64,000 nucleotides of DNA from Methylotenera sp. (GTDB lineage Bacteria > Pseudomonadota > Gammaproteobacteria > Burkholderiales > Methylophilaceae): positions 186,001 to 250,000 of the forward strand of contig PERG01000001.1 in assembly GCA_002928535.1 (NCBI GenBank). The letters are read 5' to 3'. The notes under the pieces are model-generated. The model was not told the DNA's origin. It made no database searches and saw nothing but the letters and a program-made list of their open reading frames with translations. Shown here in pieces: positions 37,832 through 47,352 of this stretch (position 1 is the first letter of the stretch; each line of letters starts with the position of its first letter). The translations under genes were made by a program, and so were the position numbers.

Positions 37832-39733
37832 ATGAAAAAAACAATAATTAATCCTCGTACTTTTCTAGCATTAATCCACGATGTATTAGCAGCATCGGTA
37901 GCATGGATTGCTGCTTATCAATTACGATTCAACTTTGACATGCCTCCCGAGTATATTGATCAAATGCTATTAACACTGGTGTTTGTGGTACCGGGCCAAG
38001 CGGCCATATTTATTTTTTTCAGTCTATATCGTGGTGTTTGGCGTTTTGCCAGTGTATCCGACCTTAAACGTATTCTATTTGCAGTAATGTCCGCAGCAAT
38101 TTTGCTCGCAGCGATATTATTCATGTTCCAGATTCGTGGCATAGTGCCTCGGTCCGTTTTGCTACTGGATCCTATATTATTAATGCTAATGATGGGTGGT
38201 AGTCGCTTCCTATACCGTAGCTGGAGAGAACATCAGTTATATGGCACTACAAAAAAGCAAGGAAACCCTGTACTAATTCTGGGTGCGGGAGAGGCCGCAA
38301 TCGCTCTCGTTAAAGATTTAGCGCGCAGCACTCAGTGGTGTGTAGTAGGTATGCTGGACGATAGTCAATCGATGCAGGGCCGCGAGATTCTTGGGGTAAA
38401 GGTAATTGGCACCTTGGCTGGCATTAGCCACCTGCCCAAAAAGCTTGGCGTGAAACATATTATTATCGCTATGCCATCTGCATCGCATATAGTCAGAAGA
38501 GAAACAGTATTGCTGGCTAAACAGGAAAATCTTCACGTACTGACGATTCCAGCATTTGATGACTTAATGAGTGGCAAAGTCAATATTTCCCAGATACGTG
38601 AAGTTGAAGTAGAAGATTTATTGGGGCGCGAACCTGTGGCGCTCGATAATGACGGGTTGCATGCGTTAATTGAAAGACATGCGGTCATGGTGACTGGCGC
38701 GGGAGGGTCGATTGGTTCTGAACTCTGCCGTCAGATTGTGAAATATGATCCTATTACTCTCATCTGTTTCGATATCTCGGAATATGCACTTTATCAACTC
38801 GAGCAAGAACTCAGTCAGCTTAAAAGTGCAGTAAAACTTATTTACATCACTGGTGACGTTAAAAACGCCACGCGGGTAAAAAGCCTATTATCCGATCATC
38901 AACCCTCAGTTGTATTCCATGCCGCAGCCTATAAGCATGTGCCCATGATGGAAAATGGTAATGTGTGGGAAGCACTTTCTAATAACGTCATTGGAACCTA
39001 CACCATTGCCCAGGCCTGCAAAGAGGCTGCTGTGCCAAAGTTCGTTTTGATTTCTACGGACAAAGCGGTCAATCCGACCAATGTGATGGGCGCAAGTAAA
39101 CGTCTGGCCGAGATGGTATGCCAGGGCTTGCAAGAACAAGCTAAAGAAAAAAAAATAGCGACTAAATTCGTCATTGTGCGCTTTGGTAATGTGCTTGGTA
39201 GTAGCGGTAGTGTCATTCCTAAATTCCGAGAGCAAATTGCCAGAGGCGGTCCTGTAACGATTACACACCCGGAAATTACACGTTATTTCATGTCAATCCC
39301 TGAAGCGGCTCAATTAGTCATGCAAGCAGGCTTGATGGGTAAAGGCGGCGATATTTTTGTCTTAGATATGGGTGAGCCGGTCAAAATAGCAGCGCTTGCC
39401 GCAGACATGATAAGGTTATCAGGCTTACAGACTGATGAAATTAAGATTGAATATATAGGCTTGCGTCCGGGCGAGAAGCTGTATGAAGAATTATTGGCGC
39501 ATGATGAGCATACCATGCCAACACCACATCAGAAATTACGGATCGCCGTTGCCCGTTCAGTAGACAAAATTTGGGTGAAAAAATTACTTAAATGGATAGA
39601 GTCCTGCCCATCACTAGATGAAGCTTCGATTAAGACAGAGTTGAAATCTTGGGTTGAGGAATATAATCCCCAGCAACATATTCCACTAGAAGCTTTGGAA
39701 GCATTGAGTGCTGAACAAGTAACAATTCATTAA
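37832..39733 (+). CDS. UDP-HexNAc 4,6-dehydratase, WbpM/PglF/CapD type
   Basis: A 633-residue membrane-anchored SDR. Four N-terminal helices (about 10-125) are followed by a CoA-binding-like domain with LILGAGEAAIALVKDL near residue 148. The catalytic SDR domain from about 285 starts with VTGAGGSIGSELCRQI. STDKAVNPTNVMGASKR carries the altered catalytic MxxxK of this family in place of YxxxK. It forms UDP-4-keto-6-deoxy-GlcNAc, the expected precursor for the reductase two genes upstream. The length is normal. Confidence 0.93.
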   Translation: MKKTIINPRTFLALIHDVLAASVAWIAAYQLRFNFDMPPEYIDQMLLTLVFVVPGQAAIFIFFSLYRGVWRFASVSDLKRILFAVMSAAILLAAILFMFQIRGIVPRSVLLLDPILLMLMMGGSRFLYRSWREHQLYGTTKKQGNPVLILGAGEAAIALVKDLARSTQWCVVGMLDDSQSMQGREILGVKVIGTLAGISHLPKKLGVKHIIIAMPSASHIVRRETVLLAKQENLHVLTIPAFDDLMSGKVNISQIREVEVEDLLGREPVALDNDGLHALIERHAVMVTGAGGSIGSELCRQIVKYDPITLICFDISEYALYQLEQELSQLKSAVKLIYITGDVKNATRVKSLLSDHQPSVVFHAAAYKHVPMMENGNVWEALSNNVIGTYTIAQACKEAAVPKFVLISTDKAVNPTNVMGASKRLAEMVCQGLQEQAKEKKIATKFVIVRFGNVLGSSGSVIPKFREQIARGGPVTITHPEITRYFMSIPEAAQLVMQAGLMGKGGDIFVLDMGEPVKIAALAADMIRLSGLQTDEIKIEYIGLRPGEKLYEELLAHDEHTMPTPHQKLRIAVARSVDKIWVKKLLKWIESCPSLDEASIKTELKSWVEEYNPQQHIPLEALEALSAEQVTIH

Positions 39734-39760
39734 ATACTCCACATCATAAACTTCATAACG

Positions 39761-40294
39761 ATGAATCCACAAACCTTACTAGCCAACGCCCAATTAGTGT
39801 ATCCAGCTGAAGCGATACAATCTGCCATTACAGCGTTGAGTAAAGACATAACTGTGGCGCTTCATGACGAATGTCCAATCATAATTTGCGTAATGGGCGG
39901 GGGTTTAATATTTGCAGGGCAATTATTAACTCAACTAGAGTTTCCGCTTGAGTTGGATTATTTACATGCAAGCCGCTACCAAAATGAAACAGTAGGTAAA
40001 AAATTGATATGGCATGTGCTGCCAAAATCTAATTTAAAAGATCGCACGGTGTTGGTGGTAGATGACATTTTGGATGAAGGTATTACACTTAAAGAAATTC
40101 AAGAGAAATGCCTAGAGTTAGGGGCTAAAAAAGTATACTCTGCAGTGTTAGTAGAAAAGAAATTAACGCATGCAAAGCCTATTAAAGCTGATTTCATCGG
40201 TCTGGAAGTGCCAAATCAGTATGTGTTTGGATTTGGAATGGACGCCTACGGCTGGTGGCGTAACTTACCCGCAATTTATTATTTACCGCAATAA
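39761..40294 (+). CDS. hpt: Hypoxanthine-guanine phosphoribosyltransferase
   Basis: A 177-residue type I phosphoribosyltransferase with the PRPP-binding loop VLVVDDILDEGITL near residue 93 and the C-terminal FGFGMDAYGWWRN. It salvages hypoxanthine and guanine to IMP and GMP. It is housekeeping in kind but sits directly after the WbpM-like gene and before the EpsA-like regulator; a supply of GMP for GDP-sugars is a possible reason but unproven. Confidence 0.88.
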   Translation: MNPQTLLANAQLVYPAEAIQSAITALSKDITVALHDECPIIICVMGGGLIFAGQLLTQLEFPLELDYLHASRYQNETVGKKLIWHVLPKSNLKDRTVLVVDDILDEGITLKEIQEKCLELGAKKVYSAVLVEKKLTHAKPIKADFIGLEVPNQYVFGFGMDAYGWWRNLPAIYYLPQ

Positions 40295-40451
40295 ATCGCT
40301 AAATCTTAAATTCCGCTTTAATAGTCGGATTAATAACGATATTTCCAGTTATCATAGTGTTAACTTAAAAATATGATGCATAAAATTGATAAACCTGCAT
40401 CTGCTTTACATCATATTGCGTAAATAACTTGTTAACTTAACGGTATAAACT

Positions 40452-41204
40452 ATGGATATGGAAGTTAAGAATATACATTGGGAAAATGTATTTTCCATTA
40501 TTCAGCATTCTTACTCCATTCAGAAGCATGTAGATTTCTTTACATGGCTTCAAGAGCATGTGAATGAGTATATCCCCCATGACATGTTGCTCACTGGATG
40601 GGGGGATTTCTCGAGCAATGAGTCACCTCAGTTTAAATATGATGTCGCGTCTAACCTTAGCGATATTAATACACAAGTTATATTCGAAGCACCTCACGAA
40701 ATTGACGCCTTAATTTTATATCTTCATCAATGTTGGATGAACAATTGCCGGCGCTGGCTCACTATAAATGATCTTAATAACCATGAGATAAGCTCTAATT
40801 CAGATTCCATTTTTTTTAACAGATTAAAACAACTTAACTCTTTATTAATCTATGGCGTAAGCGATGTCCGCGGTCAGAATGAATGCTTATATGTATTTTT
40901 TAGCCGAGAAAAGGTGTTTGAAGTTCAAGATTTTGTGATGGGACTGTTGATGCCCCATATAGATAATGTGCTGCGTCGAATCCAACATTTAGAACCCGCT
41001 GTAGTGCAAACAGCGACTTTAGCAGAGTTGAGTATTCGCGAACTTGAAATTATACATTGGGTAAAGTCTGGCAAGACCAATCACGAAATTGGTCTGATTT
41101 TACAAATCAGTCAAAACACGGTTAAAAGCCATCTCAAAAGAATATTCAGTAAACTAAATGTTTCCCGGCGCGCGCAGGCAGTAGCAATACTGGCTGGCCA
41201 ATAG
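40452..41204 (+). CDS. epsA: LuxR-type regulator, EpsA-like
   Basis: A 250-residue protein. The N-terminal 180 residues form a sensor-like region with no clear ligand motif. The C-terminal GerE/LuxR helix-turn-helix (about 188-247) has LSIRELEIIHWVKSGKTNHE and SQNTVKSHLKRIFSKLNV. Length and layout match EpsA regulators of exopolysaccharide clusters, such as the methanolan cluster of Methylobacillus. It stands at the end of the cluster after a 157-base gap and probably has its own promoter. Confidence 0.78.
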   Translation: MDMEVKNIHWENVFSIIQHSYSIQKHVDFFTWLQEHVNEYIPHDMLLTGWGDFSSNESPQFKYDVASNLSDINTQVIFEAPHEIDALILYLHQCWMNNCRRWLTINDLNNHEISSNSDSIFFNRLKQLNSLLIYGVSDVRGQNECLYVFFSREKVFEVQDFVMGLLMPHIDNVLRRIQHLEPAVVQTATLAELSIRELEIIHWVKSGKTNHEIGLILQISQNTVKSHLKRIFSKLNVSRRAQAVAILAGQ

Positions 41205-41207
41205 ATA

Positions 41208-41423
41208 TTATGTAATTACGATTCTAGTCGTTTCTACCGTAATAGTTTGTCCCTTGCGGATTTTTGCGGTTTTGCGAGTTTCCGTTACCCCATCAACTTG
41301 TACCAACCCCTCGGCGACCATGGCTTTTCCTCGTCCACCACTATCAGCCAAGCCGACTAGTTTTAATAGATCACATATTGCTATGTATTCGCTAGCTAAA
41401 TCAAATTGAATATTATCTGTCAT
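41208..41423 (-). CDS. Small S4-domain RNA-binding protein (YbcJ-like)
   Basis: A 71-residue protein that is essentially one S4 domain, with SGGRGKAMVAEGLVQVDG and TRKTAKIRKGQ. This matches YbcJ/RqcP-like small RNA-binding proteins, probably ribosome-linked. I choose the ATG at 41423; a TTG four codons upstream opens the longer frame. It is convergent with the EpsA-like gene, three bases apart. Confidence 0.83.
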   Translation of the reverse strand: MTDNIQFDLASEYIAICDLLKLVGLADSGGRGKAMVAEGLVQVDGVTETRKTAKIRKGQTITVETTRIVIT

Positions 41424-41566
41424 ACGGTCTTTCAATCATGGGTTTAAATGAAGTTTACTCTTATAATCCATATAAGAAATCTGCATTACCTGCAAAACTA
41501 TAGAGTATTCAGTTACTCATACTCAATATCATAATAACAATGTTAGTACAGCATAAAGGAATGGTA

Positions 41567-41905
41567 ATGCCTTACATTAATAGGTCGATAGATGGAAGCA
41601 TTCAAGCGGTTAGCTTAGTGGATAATCCACTACCAGGGTGGGAGTATATTGAGGTGACTGATATAGAATATACACAATTTGTGGACAATACACTTCAAAC
41701 GCAAAACCCATTTCGCGAAAGCGACATACAGTTAGTAAGGGTTCTAGAAGATCTCATTGGCTTATTAATCGAGCGCGACGTTATACGCTTTACAGATTTT
41801 CATTCAGCCGCACAGCAGCGATTGAATGATCGCCAAATGTTACGTAAACAAACGCGGGGTTATAATCTGATCGATGAAGAAAAATTCATGTTTAATCCAG
41901 ACTAG
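41567..41905 (+). CDS. Conserved hypothetical protein
   Basis: A 112-residue protein (MPYINRSIDGSIQAVSL) with an aromatic, acidic N-terminal half and a helical C-terminal half containing LVRVLEDLIGLLIERDVIRFTDF. Small proteins of this pattern are common in beta- and gammaproteobacteria, sometimes labelled as tryptophan-synthase-beta-like, a name the sequence does not support. The ATG at 41567 has AAAGGA six bases upstream, better than the earlier ATG at 41540. No function known. Confidence 0.65.
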   Translation: MPYINRSIDGSIQAVSLVDNPLPGWEYIEVTDIEYTQFVDNTLQTQNPFRESDIQLVRVLEDLIGLLIERDVIRFTDFHSAAQQRLNDRQMLRKQTRGYNLIDEEKFMFNPD

Positions 41906-41987
41906 ATTAATCGTTATTATTAATCAGCCTAATTTCATGAAGTGAGCATTGCACGCAAACTATTACGACAAGCTGTTTTATTTGTAT

Positions 41988-42072
41988 TGGTGCCCGGAAG
42001 AGGACTCGAACCTCCACATCTTTCGATACTAGTACCTGAAACTAGCGCGTCTACCAATTCCGCCATCTGGGC
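41988..42072 (-). tRNA. tRNA-Leu (CAG)
   Basis: An 85-base tRNA with encoded 3' CCA. The acceptor starts GCCCAGA, the D-loop holds GGTAGAC, the anticodon stem CTAGT/ACTAG encloses loop TTCAGGT (anticodon CAG), a variable arm follows as in class II tRNAs, and the T-loop is GGTTCGAGTCC. One acceptor mismatch (A-C) is seen at the fifth pair. It decodes CUG. Confidence 0.93.
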
Positions 42073-42128
42073 AAATCCGACCTGTATCACTTGGAAACAG
42101 GCGTTGAATTTTATATCAAAGGGTAGCT

Positions 42129-44609
42129 TTGTCAATGACAAAAACCAACAATCAAAACAATAAATCTCAAAGAAGTCATGATCCGCATGCAGAGCGTGAA
42201 GCAAGCCGTTATGAGTCACCATTACCTAGCCGTGAGTTAATTTTATCGACGATGAGTGACCAAGGCATTCCATTAAGCGTGGAGCAGCTTTATACCTTGC
42301 TGGAAATCAACCCTGAAGAACGAGAAATATTTAACAAGCGTCTCAATGCCATGGAGCGCGAAGGCCAGATTATTCGCAACCGCAAGAACGCACTTTGTAT
42401 TGCCGATAAGTTAGACCTTATTGCCGGAGTGGTACAAGGTCACCCTGATGGTTTTGGTTTCTTGATTCCCGATGATAAAACCAAGTTAAAAGGGGAAGAC
42501 CTCTTTTTAAGCCCTAAAGAGATGTCACAAGTTATGCATGGTGACCGTGCCATCGTGCGCATGAGTTGTTTAGATCGAAGAGGGCGACCCGAAGGCAAAT
42601 TGGTTGAAGTGCTGGAGCGCCGCACGCAAAAACTGGTAGGCCGCGTTATGCGCACCACTGGCGTCACCATTGTGGCGGCGGAAGATAAGCGCATCAACAA
42701 AGACATTTTAATTCCTTATCATCTGGATATGGGCGCAAAGCCCGGTCAAGTAGTAACAGTGGAATTAACTGAACAACCTTCAGCCTATGCCCAACCAATG
42801 GGCAAAGTGATTGAGATTCTGGGTAATTATGCTGATAGCGGGATGGAAATCGAAATTGCGCTGCGTAAACATAAATTACCTTATGAGTTCAGCAAAGAGG
42901 CGGTGAAGCTAGCTGAAAGTTATCCAAAACTAGTTCAGGCTTCTGACTATAAAGGCCGTATTGATTTGCGTGAAATGCCGCTGATCACCATTGATGGTGA
43001 AACTGCTCGAGATTTCGATGATGCCGTCTACGCAGAACCCCAAGGCAAAGGCTGGCGTCTAGTTGTCGCTATTGCCGACGTGAGTTTCTATGTAAAACCT
43101 GGTGACCCACTGGATAAAGACGCATTTGAACGCGGTAATTCCGTTTACTTCCCGCGTCGCGTAATTCCGATGTTGCCGGAAGCCCTTTCAAATGGCTTAT
43201 GTTCGCTCAATCCTGATGTAGAGCGGCTTTGCATGATTTGCGATATGCAAGTAGATGGCGCAGGGTTGGTAAAACAATACAAGTTTTACCCATCCGTGAT
43301 GCGCTCTAAAGCGCGCATGACCTATACCAAAGTTTATGAGATGTTGCAAAACCCGCAAGGCAAACAGGCGCAGGAATTGCCATGGTTGATGCCACATTTA
43401 CAAAATCTTTACAGCGTGTATCAACTCATGCTGACACAACGAGAAAAACGCGGTGCGATTGAATTCGAGTCATCTGAAACCATTATGGTGTTCAATGACC
43501 AAGGCAAGATTGATCGCATTGAACCCAGTACCCGTAATGAAGCCCATAAACTGATTGAGGAATGCATGCTAGCGGCTAATGTCTGTGCGGCAGATTTCCT
43601 CCACAGCAATGAGCATCCAGCTCTATACCGTATCCATGAGGGCCCGACACCTGAGAAGCTGGAATTGTTACGTGCATTTATGGGGGAGTTTGGCTTTGGC
43701 GTGGGCGGCGGTGATTCACCGCATGCCAAGGATTATGGCAAACTGCTGACACGTATTAAGGAACGGCCTGATGCTCAACTATTGCAGACCGTATTATTAC
43801 GCTCCATGCAGCAAGCTGTGTATAGTCCTGACAATGTAGGGCACTTCGGTCTCGCCTACGAAGCTTACGCGCATTTCACATCGCCCATTCGACGCTATCC
43901 TGATTTGTTGATTCACCGCGCTATCAAAGCCGTATTGAATGGTGATCGCTACAAAGCTGGTGATTGGAATAACTTGGGAACGCATTGTTCCATGACAGAG
44001 CGGCGGGCAGATGAAGCCACGCGCGATGTTACCAACTGGCTCAAATGCTTCTACATGCAAGATAAAATTGGTGAGGTATTTGAGGGGACCGTTGCAGGCG
44101 TTACAAGCTTTGGATTGTTCGTTGCGCTAGATGGTGTTTATGTCGAAGGCTTGGTGCACGTAACCGAACTTGGCAACGATTACTTCCATTATGATAAGGC
44201 GCGCCATGAAATGGCGGGGGAGCGTACCGGTGTACGTTATCGTTTGGGCGATAGGTTAACCATAAAAGTGGTTAGAGTAGACTTGGAGACGACAAAAATT
44301 GACTTCACTTTAGTCAATAAAAACAATTCATTAGATTCAGATCGTGAAGTAAATCCTAATGAGAAATCTATTATTGATCACATTGATGGTAAAATTGAAA
44401 AGCGATCTACGGTAAAAATTAATCCTGCGAGTAAGTCACCTTTTGAGGCGCCTTCCGGTCGTAAACCCAAAGGTAAGGCTAAGGGTAAAAGTTTTGGTAA
44501 ACCAGCGATCAAGTCAAAAAGTGGAGTGGGTGGAAAAGTAAGTGGTACCTCTCAACCATCTAAAAACAAATCCTCTAAAAGTACGGGAAAAAATAAAACG
44601 CAACGCTAG
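42129..44609 (+). CDS. rnr: Ribonuclease R
   Basis: An 826-residue 3'-5' exoribonuclease. An N-terminal helix-turn-helix (about 25-90) is followed by two cold-shock domains (about 95-240). The RNB catalytic domain contains TIDGETARDFDDAVYAE with its metal-binding aspartates. A C-terminal S1 domain has EGTVAGVTSFGLFVALDGVYVEGLV, and a Lys-rich tail of 80 residues ends the protein. It degrades structured RNA and helps rRNA quality control. The TTG at 42129 and ATG at 42135 are both possible starts; AAAGGG lies 5 and 11 bases before them. Followed by rlmB, a common pairing. Confidence 0.95.
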   Translation: MSMTKTNNQNNKSQRSHDPHAEREASRYESPLPSRELILSTMSDQGIPLSVEQLYTLLEINPEEREIFNKRLNAMEREGQIIRNRKNALCIADKLDLIAGVVQGHPDGFGFLIPDDKTKLKGEDLFLSPKEMSQVMHGDRAIVRMSCLDRRGRPEGKLVEVLERRTQKLVGRVMRTTGVTIVAAEDKRINKDILIPYHLDMGAKPGQVVTVELTEQPSAYAQPMGKVIEILGNYADSGMEIEIALRKHKLPYEFSKEAVKLAESYPKLVQASDYKGRIDLREMPLITIDGETARDFDDAVYAEPQGKGWRLVVAIADVSFYVKPGDPLDKDAFERGNSVYFPRRVIPMLPEALSNGLCSLNPDVERLCMICDMQVDGAGLVKQYKFYPSVMRSKARMTYTKVYEMLQNPQGKQAQELPWLMPHLQNLYSVYQLMLTQREKRGAIEFESSETIMVFNDQGKIDRIEPSTRNEAHKLIEECMLAANVCAADFLHSNEHPALYRIHEGPTPEKLELLRAFMGEFGFGVGGGDSPHAKDYGKLLTRIKERPDAQLLQTVLLRSMQQAVYSPDNVGHFGLAYEAYAHFTSPIRRYPDLLIHRAIKAVLNGDRYKAGDWNNLGTHCSMTERRADEATRDVTNWLKCFYMQDKIGEVFEGTVAGVTSFGLFVALDGVYVEGLVHVTELGNDYFHYDKARHEMAGERTGVRYRLGDRLTIKVVRVDLETTKIDFTLVNKNNSLDSDREVNPNEKSIIDHIDGKIEKRSTVKINPASKSPFEAPSGRKPKGKAKGKSFGKPAIKSKSGVGGKVSGTSQPSKNKSSKSTGKNKTQR

Positions 44610-44652
44610 TTCGTTAAGTATTTAAACAGTTAAAGAATAATTAAGGTAAAGA

Positions 44653-45402
44653 ATGAGTGACGCACGTATTTTATTTGGTTTCCATGCCGTATTAAGCCGT
44701 TTACGCCAGCACAGTGCAAGTGTTCAAGAGATTTTAATAGATCGGGATCGTGTAGATGCCCGCATGAAAGATTTGCTTAAAATGGCAGAAAGCGCAGGTG
44801 TGCGCACAATGGAAGTAGAGCGCAGTCGCTTAGACGGTATGGCTGGCATGAATGGGCGGCATCAGGGTGTAATTGCCCGGGTAATAGATACACCAATACC
44901 TTATAAAGATATTCACGATATTCTGGAATCTGATTTAACAGAACCGCCTTTCTTCTTGATTTTGGATGGCGTAGAAGACCCGCATAATCTTGGCGCTTGC
45001 TTGCGTGTTGCAGATGCCATGGGGGTGCATGCGGTGATTGCGCCAAAAGACCGGGCAGTAGGTTTGAATGCAACGGTACGAAAGGTCGCATGTGGCGCAG
45101 CAGAGACTGTGCCTTTTATCGCGGTTACCAATTTAGCCAGAACTATCCGTGAGCTTAAGGAGGCGGGCGTATTTGTAGTGGGCACCACCATGGATGCCCC
45201 AAGTAATTTATTGAACACCAAGCTGGATGGTCCAATTGCAATTGTCTTAGGAGCAGAAGGTGACGGTATACGCCGATTAACGGCAGAAACTTGCGATGCA
45301 TTGGTCACTATCCCGATGTTTGGATCGGTTGAAAGCCTTAACGTCAGCGTTGCAAGCGGTATTTGCTTATACGAAGCGCGCCGCCAGCGTAGTTTGAAAT
45401 GA
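44653..45402 (+). CDS. rlmB: 23S rRNA (guanosine-2251-2'-O)-methyltransferase
   Basis: A 249-residue SPOUT methyltransferase. An N-terminal substrate-binding domain (about 1-75) starts [13 protein letters not shown]. The knotted SpoU domain has [34 protein letters not shown] and [18 protein letters not shown]. It methylates the 23S P-loop. It lies 43 bases after rnr, as in many proteobacteria, and is convergent with mqo. Confidence 0.95.
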   Translation: MSDARILFGFHAVLSRLRQHSASVQEILIDRDRVDARMKDLLKMAESAGVRTMEVERSRLDGMAGMNGRHQGVIARVIDTPIPYKDIHDILESDLTEPPFFLILDGVEDPHNLGACLRVADAMGVHAVIAPKDRAVGLNATVRKVACGAAETVPFIAVTNLARTIRELKEAGVFVVGTTMDAPSNLLNTKLDGPIAIVLGAEGDGIRRLTAETCDALVTIPMFGSVESLNVSVASGICLYEARRQRSLK

Positions 45403-45406
45403 TAAG

Positions 45407-46900
45407 TTAACGTAATTTGTTTAAATTTAACGTTTTTAACGTACGAGTCCTGACGGTTTTTAGCAGCTCTGGATTGTCAATTAAAGACTCTCCATAGCTT
45501 GGCACCAGAGTTTTCATTTTTTGTAGCCAAGGTTCAGTTTTTATCTGCTGACCAAAGCAGCGTTCGATCACATTGATCATGGCTTGTACGGATACTGAAG
45601 CCCCAGGGGATGCGCCGAGCAGGGCGGCAATTGATCCATCTTCGGAAGCTACGATTTCAGTACCAAATTCCAGCTTTCCACCTTTGTCTTCACAATGCTT
45701 GATGACTTGCACGCGTTTACCGGCATTTTCTAAATGCCAGTCTGCATTGTTAGCATCTGGATAAAAGTGACGCAAGGTCGCCATGCGCGATGAATGTGTC
45801 TGCAGTGCCTCACTGATCAGGTAGCGCGTTAAATCAAAGTTGTGCCAGGCTACACTCAACAAGGATTTCAAATTATTAAATTTAATAGATTTAAATAGAT
45901 CCCAATAAGAGCCTTGTTTCAGAAACTTAGTAGTAAACCCCGCATAGGGGCCGAAAAGTAAAGCTGGCTTGCCATCAATAATACGCGTGTCAAGATGGGG
46001 AACAGACATGGGCGGGGCGCCTAGCGCGGCCTTGCCATAAACCTTGCTGTTATGCTGCTCGACGATCTTTGGGTTGTTACAAACCAGCCATTGACCGCTG
46101 ACGGGGAAGCCTCCATACGCTTTGCATTCAGCAATCTTTGATCGCTGCAGCAACTTCAAAGCGCCCCCACCTGCACCGAGAAATACAAAGCCTGCATCTA
46201 TGCGTTGCGTGGCTTTGCTTTGCATATCACGTAGATAAATTTGCCAGCGCCCGTTTTTAAGCTTTTTTAAGCTTTTTACTTCTGTATGTAAGCGCAGTTC
46301 AAAGTTGGGGCGTGATTTGAGATGATTAATCAACTGGCGGGTAAGGGCGCCGAAATCAATATCCGTACCATAATCAACCCGTGTAGCTGCTACTTTTTGA
46401 TTCGCTTTCCGATTTTGCATGATGAGCGGCATCCAGGATTGCAAGATATTTGGGTCGTCACTGAACTGCATATCGGAAAAAAGAGGGTGCTGCTTCAAAA
46501 GCGCATAGCGCTGGCGTAGAAATTCCACATCGTCTTTACCCCACACAAAGCTAAGATGTGGTGTGGCATTAATAAAGCTCCCAGGTGACTGAAGAATACT
46601 TTTTTCAACCAGGTAAGACCAAAACTGCAGTGACACTTCAAATGAGGCATTTATATTAAGTGCGCGGTTGATCTCAATCTGCCCCTGTTGATTGACAGGT
46701 GTGTAATTAAGTTCGCAATAGCCTGCGTGGCCGGTACCTGCATTATTCCAGGCATCAGTGCTCTCAGCGGCCACTTCACCTAGCCGTTCTACCATCATTA
46801 CATTTAATGAGGGAGCGAGTTCAGAAAAAAGCGCTGCAAGCGTCGCACTCATCACGCCGCTGCCTACTAATAACACATCTACTTTTTGCGCTTGTTTCAT
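45407..46900 (-). CDS. mqo: Malate:quinone oxidoreductase
   Basis: A 497-residue membrane-associated flavoprotein that oxidises malate to oxaloacetate and reduces quinone. The FAD motif is VDVLLVGSGVMSATLA at the N-terminus. The family stretches NNAGTGHAGYCELNYTP and FGPYAGFTTKFLKQGS are intact. The length is normal. A stem-loop with a T run lies about 60 bases upstream of its ATG on the same strand (see terminator at 46961), which could affect its expression. Confidence 0.95.
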   Translation of the reverse strand: MKQAQKVDVLLVGSGVMSATLAALFSELAPSLNVMMVERLGEVAAESTDAWNNAGTGHAGYCELNYTPVNQQGQIEINRALNINASFEVSLQFWSYLVEKSILQSPGSFINATPHLSFVWGKDDVEFLRQRYALLKQHPLFSDMQFSDDPNILQSWMPLIMQNRKANQKVAATRVDYGTDIDFGALTRQLINHLKSRPNFELRLHTEVKSLKKLKNGRWQIYLRDMQSKATQRIDAGFVFLGAGGGALKLLQRSKIAECKAYGGFPVSGQWLVCNNPKIVEQHNSKVYGKAALGAPPMSVPHLDTRIIDGKPALLFGPYAGFTTKFLKQGSYWDLFKSIKFNNLKSLLSVAWHNFDLTRYLISEALQTHSSRMATLRHFYPDANNADWHLENAGKRVQVIKHCEDKGGKLEFGTEIVASEDGSIAALLGASPGASVSVQAMINVIERCFGQQIKTEPWLQKMKTLVPSYGESLIDNPELLKTVRTRTLKTLNLNKLR

Positions 46901-46960
46901 TGAAAATTTATCGTCTTTTGTTGTGTATTTGCTTGCATAATATTAAACAGTAGTCACAAT

Positions 46961-46984
46961 AAAAAAGCCTGATTACCAGGCTCA
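46961..46984 (-). terminator. Terminator-like hairpin upstream of mqo
   Basis: On the minus strand AGCCTG and CAGGCT form a 6-bp stem with a 5-base loop, followed by six T. It points toward mqo, whose ATG is 60 bases further on. No gene on the minus strand ends just before it, so it may be a leader attenuator or the end of a small RNA. Confidence 0.6.
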
Positions 46985-47352
46985 ATGTGTCTATTAATGG
47001 CATTAATTCACTAAAGATTTTACCTTAAATTACCAGGTTAAGCGAAATTATCAATATTAATAAGAGTGTTGTTTTATGCGGCTTTTCAGCCTATTCTATA
47101 CCAGTCATCCAATGCTGATAAAAAGCCAAGATTATCTAATTTACCGCCGTATTCAAACCAGTTTAGTCATGGTTACAGGCTGCTACATATAAGAATACTT
47201 TGCGGCATACCCTAACAATTAGACTGATTGAAAAATTTTGGGTTGGATAGCATTTAATGCTAGCCCCTTACGATGGTAATGTGTGCATCTGATGGACGAT
47301 TGAATGAACTTTTAATATAAGCTAAAGACGCACTATCGGTTTTAAGTATGCC
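46985..47352. other. Non-coding stretch upstream of mqo and the GGDEF-EAL gene
   Basis: A 368-base AT-rich divergent spacer. It should hold the promoters of mqo (minus) and of the GGDEF-EAL gene (plus). The only ORF seen is a 38-codon one (47076-47192, plus) without a good ribosome site or protein-like composition. The minus strand ahead of the hairpin at 46961 could encode a small RNA. Confidence 0.4.

Noticed and set aside
41905-41925. 7-bp stem GATTAAT/ATTAATC after the small hypothetical gene
   Set aside because: AT-rich stem with no T run on either strand; not called a terminator.
41935-42222. 95-codon minus-strand ORF
   Set aside because: It runs straight through tRNA-Leu and into rnr; the tRNA explains the conserved sequence.
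47076-47192. 38-codon plus-strand ORF in the mqo spacer
   Set aside because: No convincing ribosome site, no domain, and composition like the surrounding non-coding DNA.
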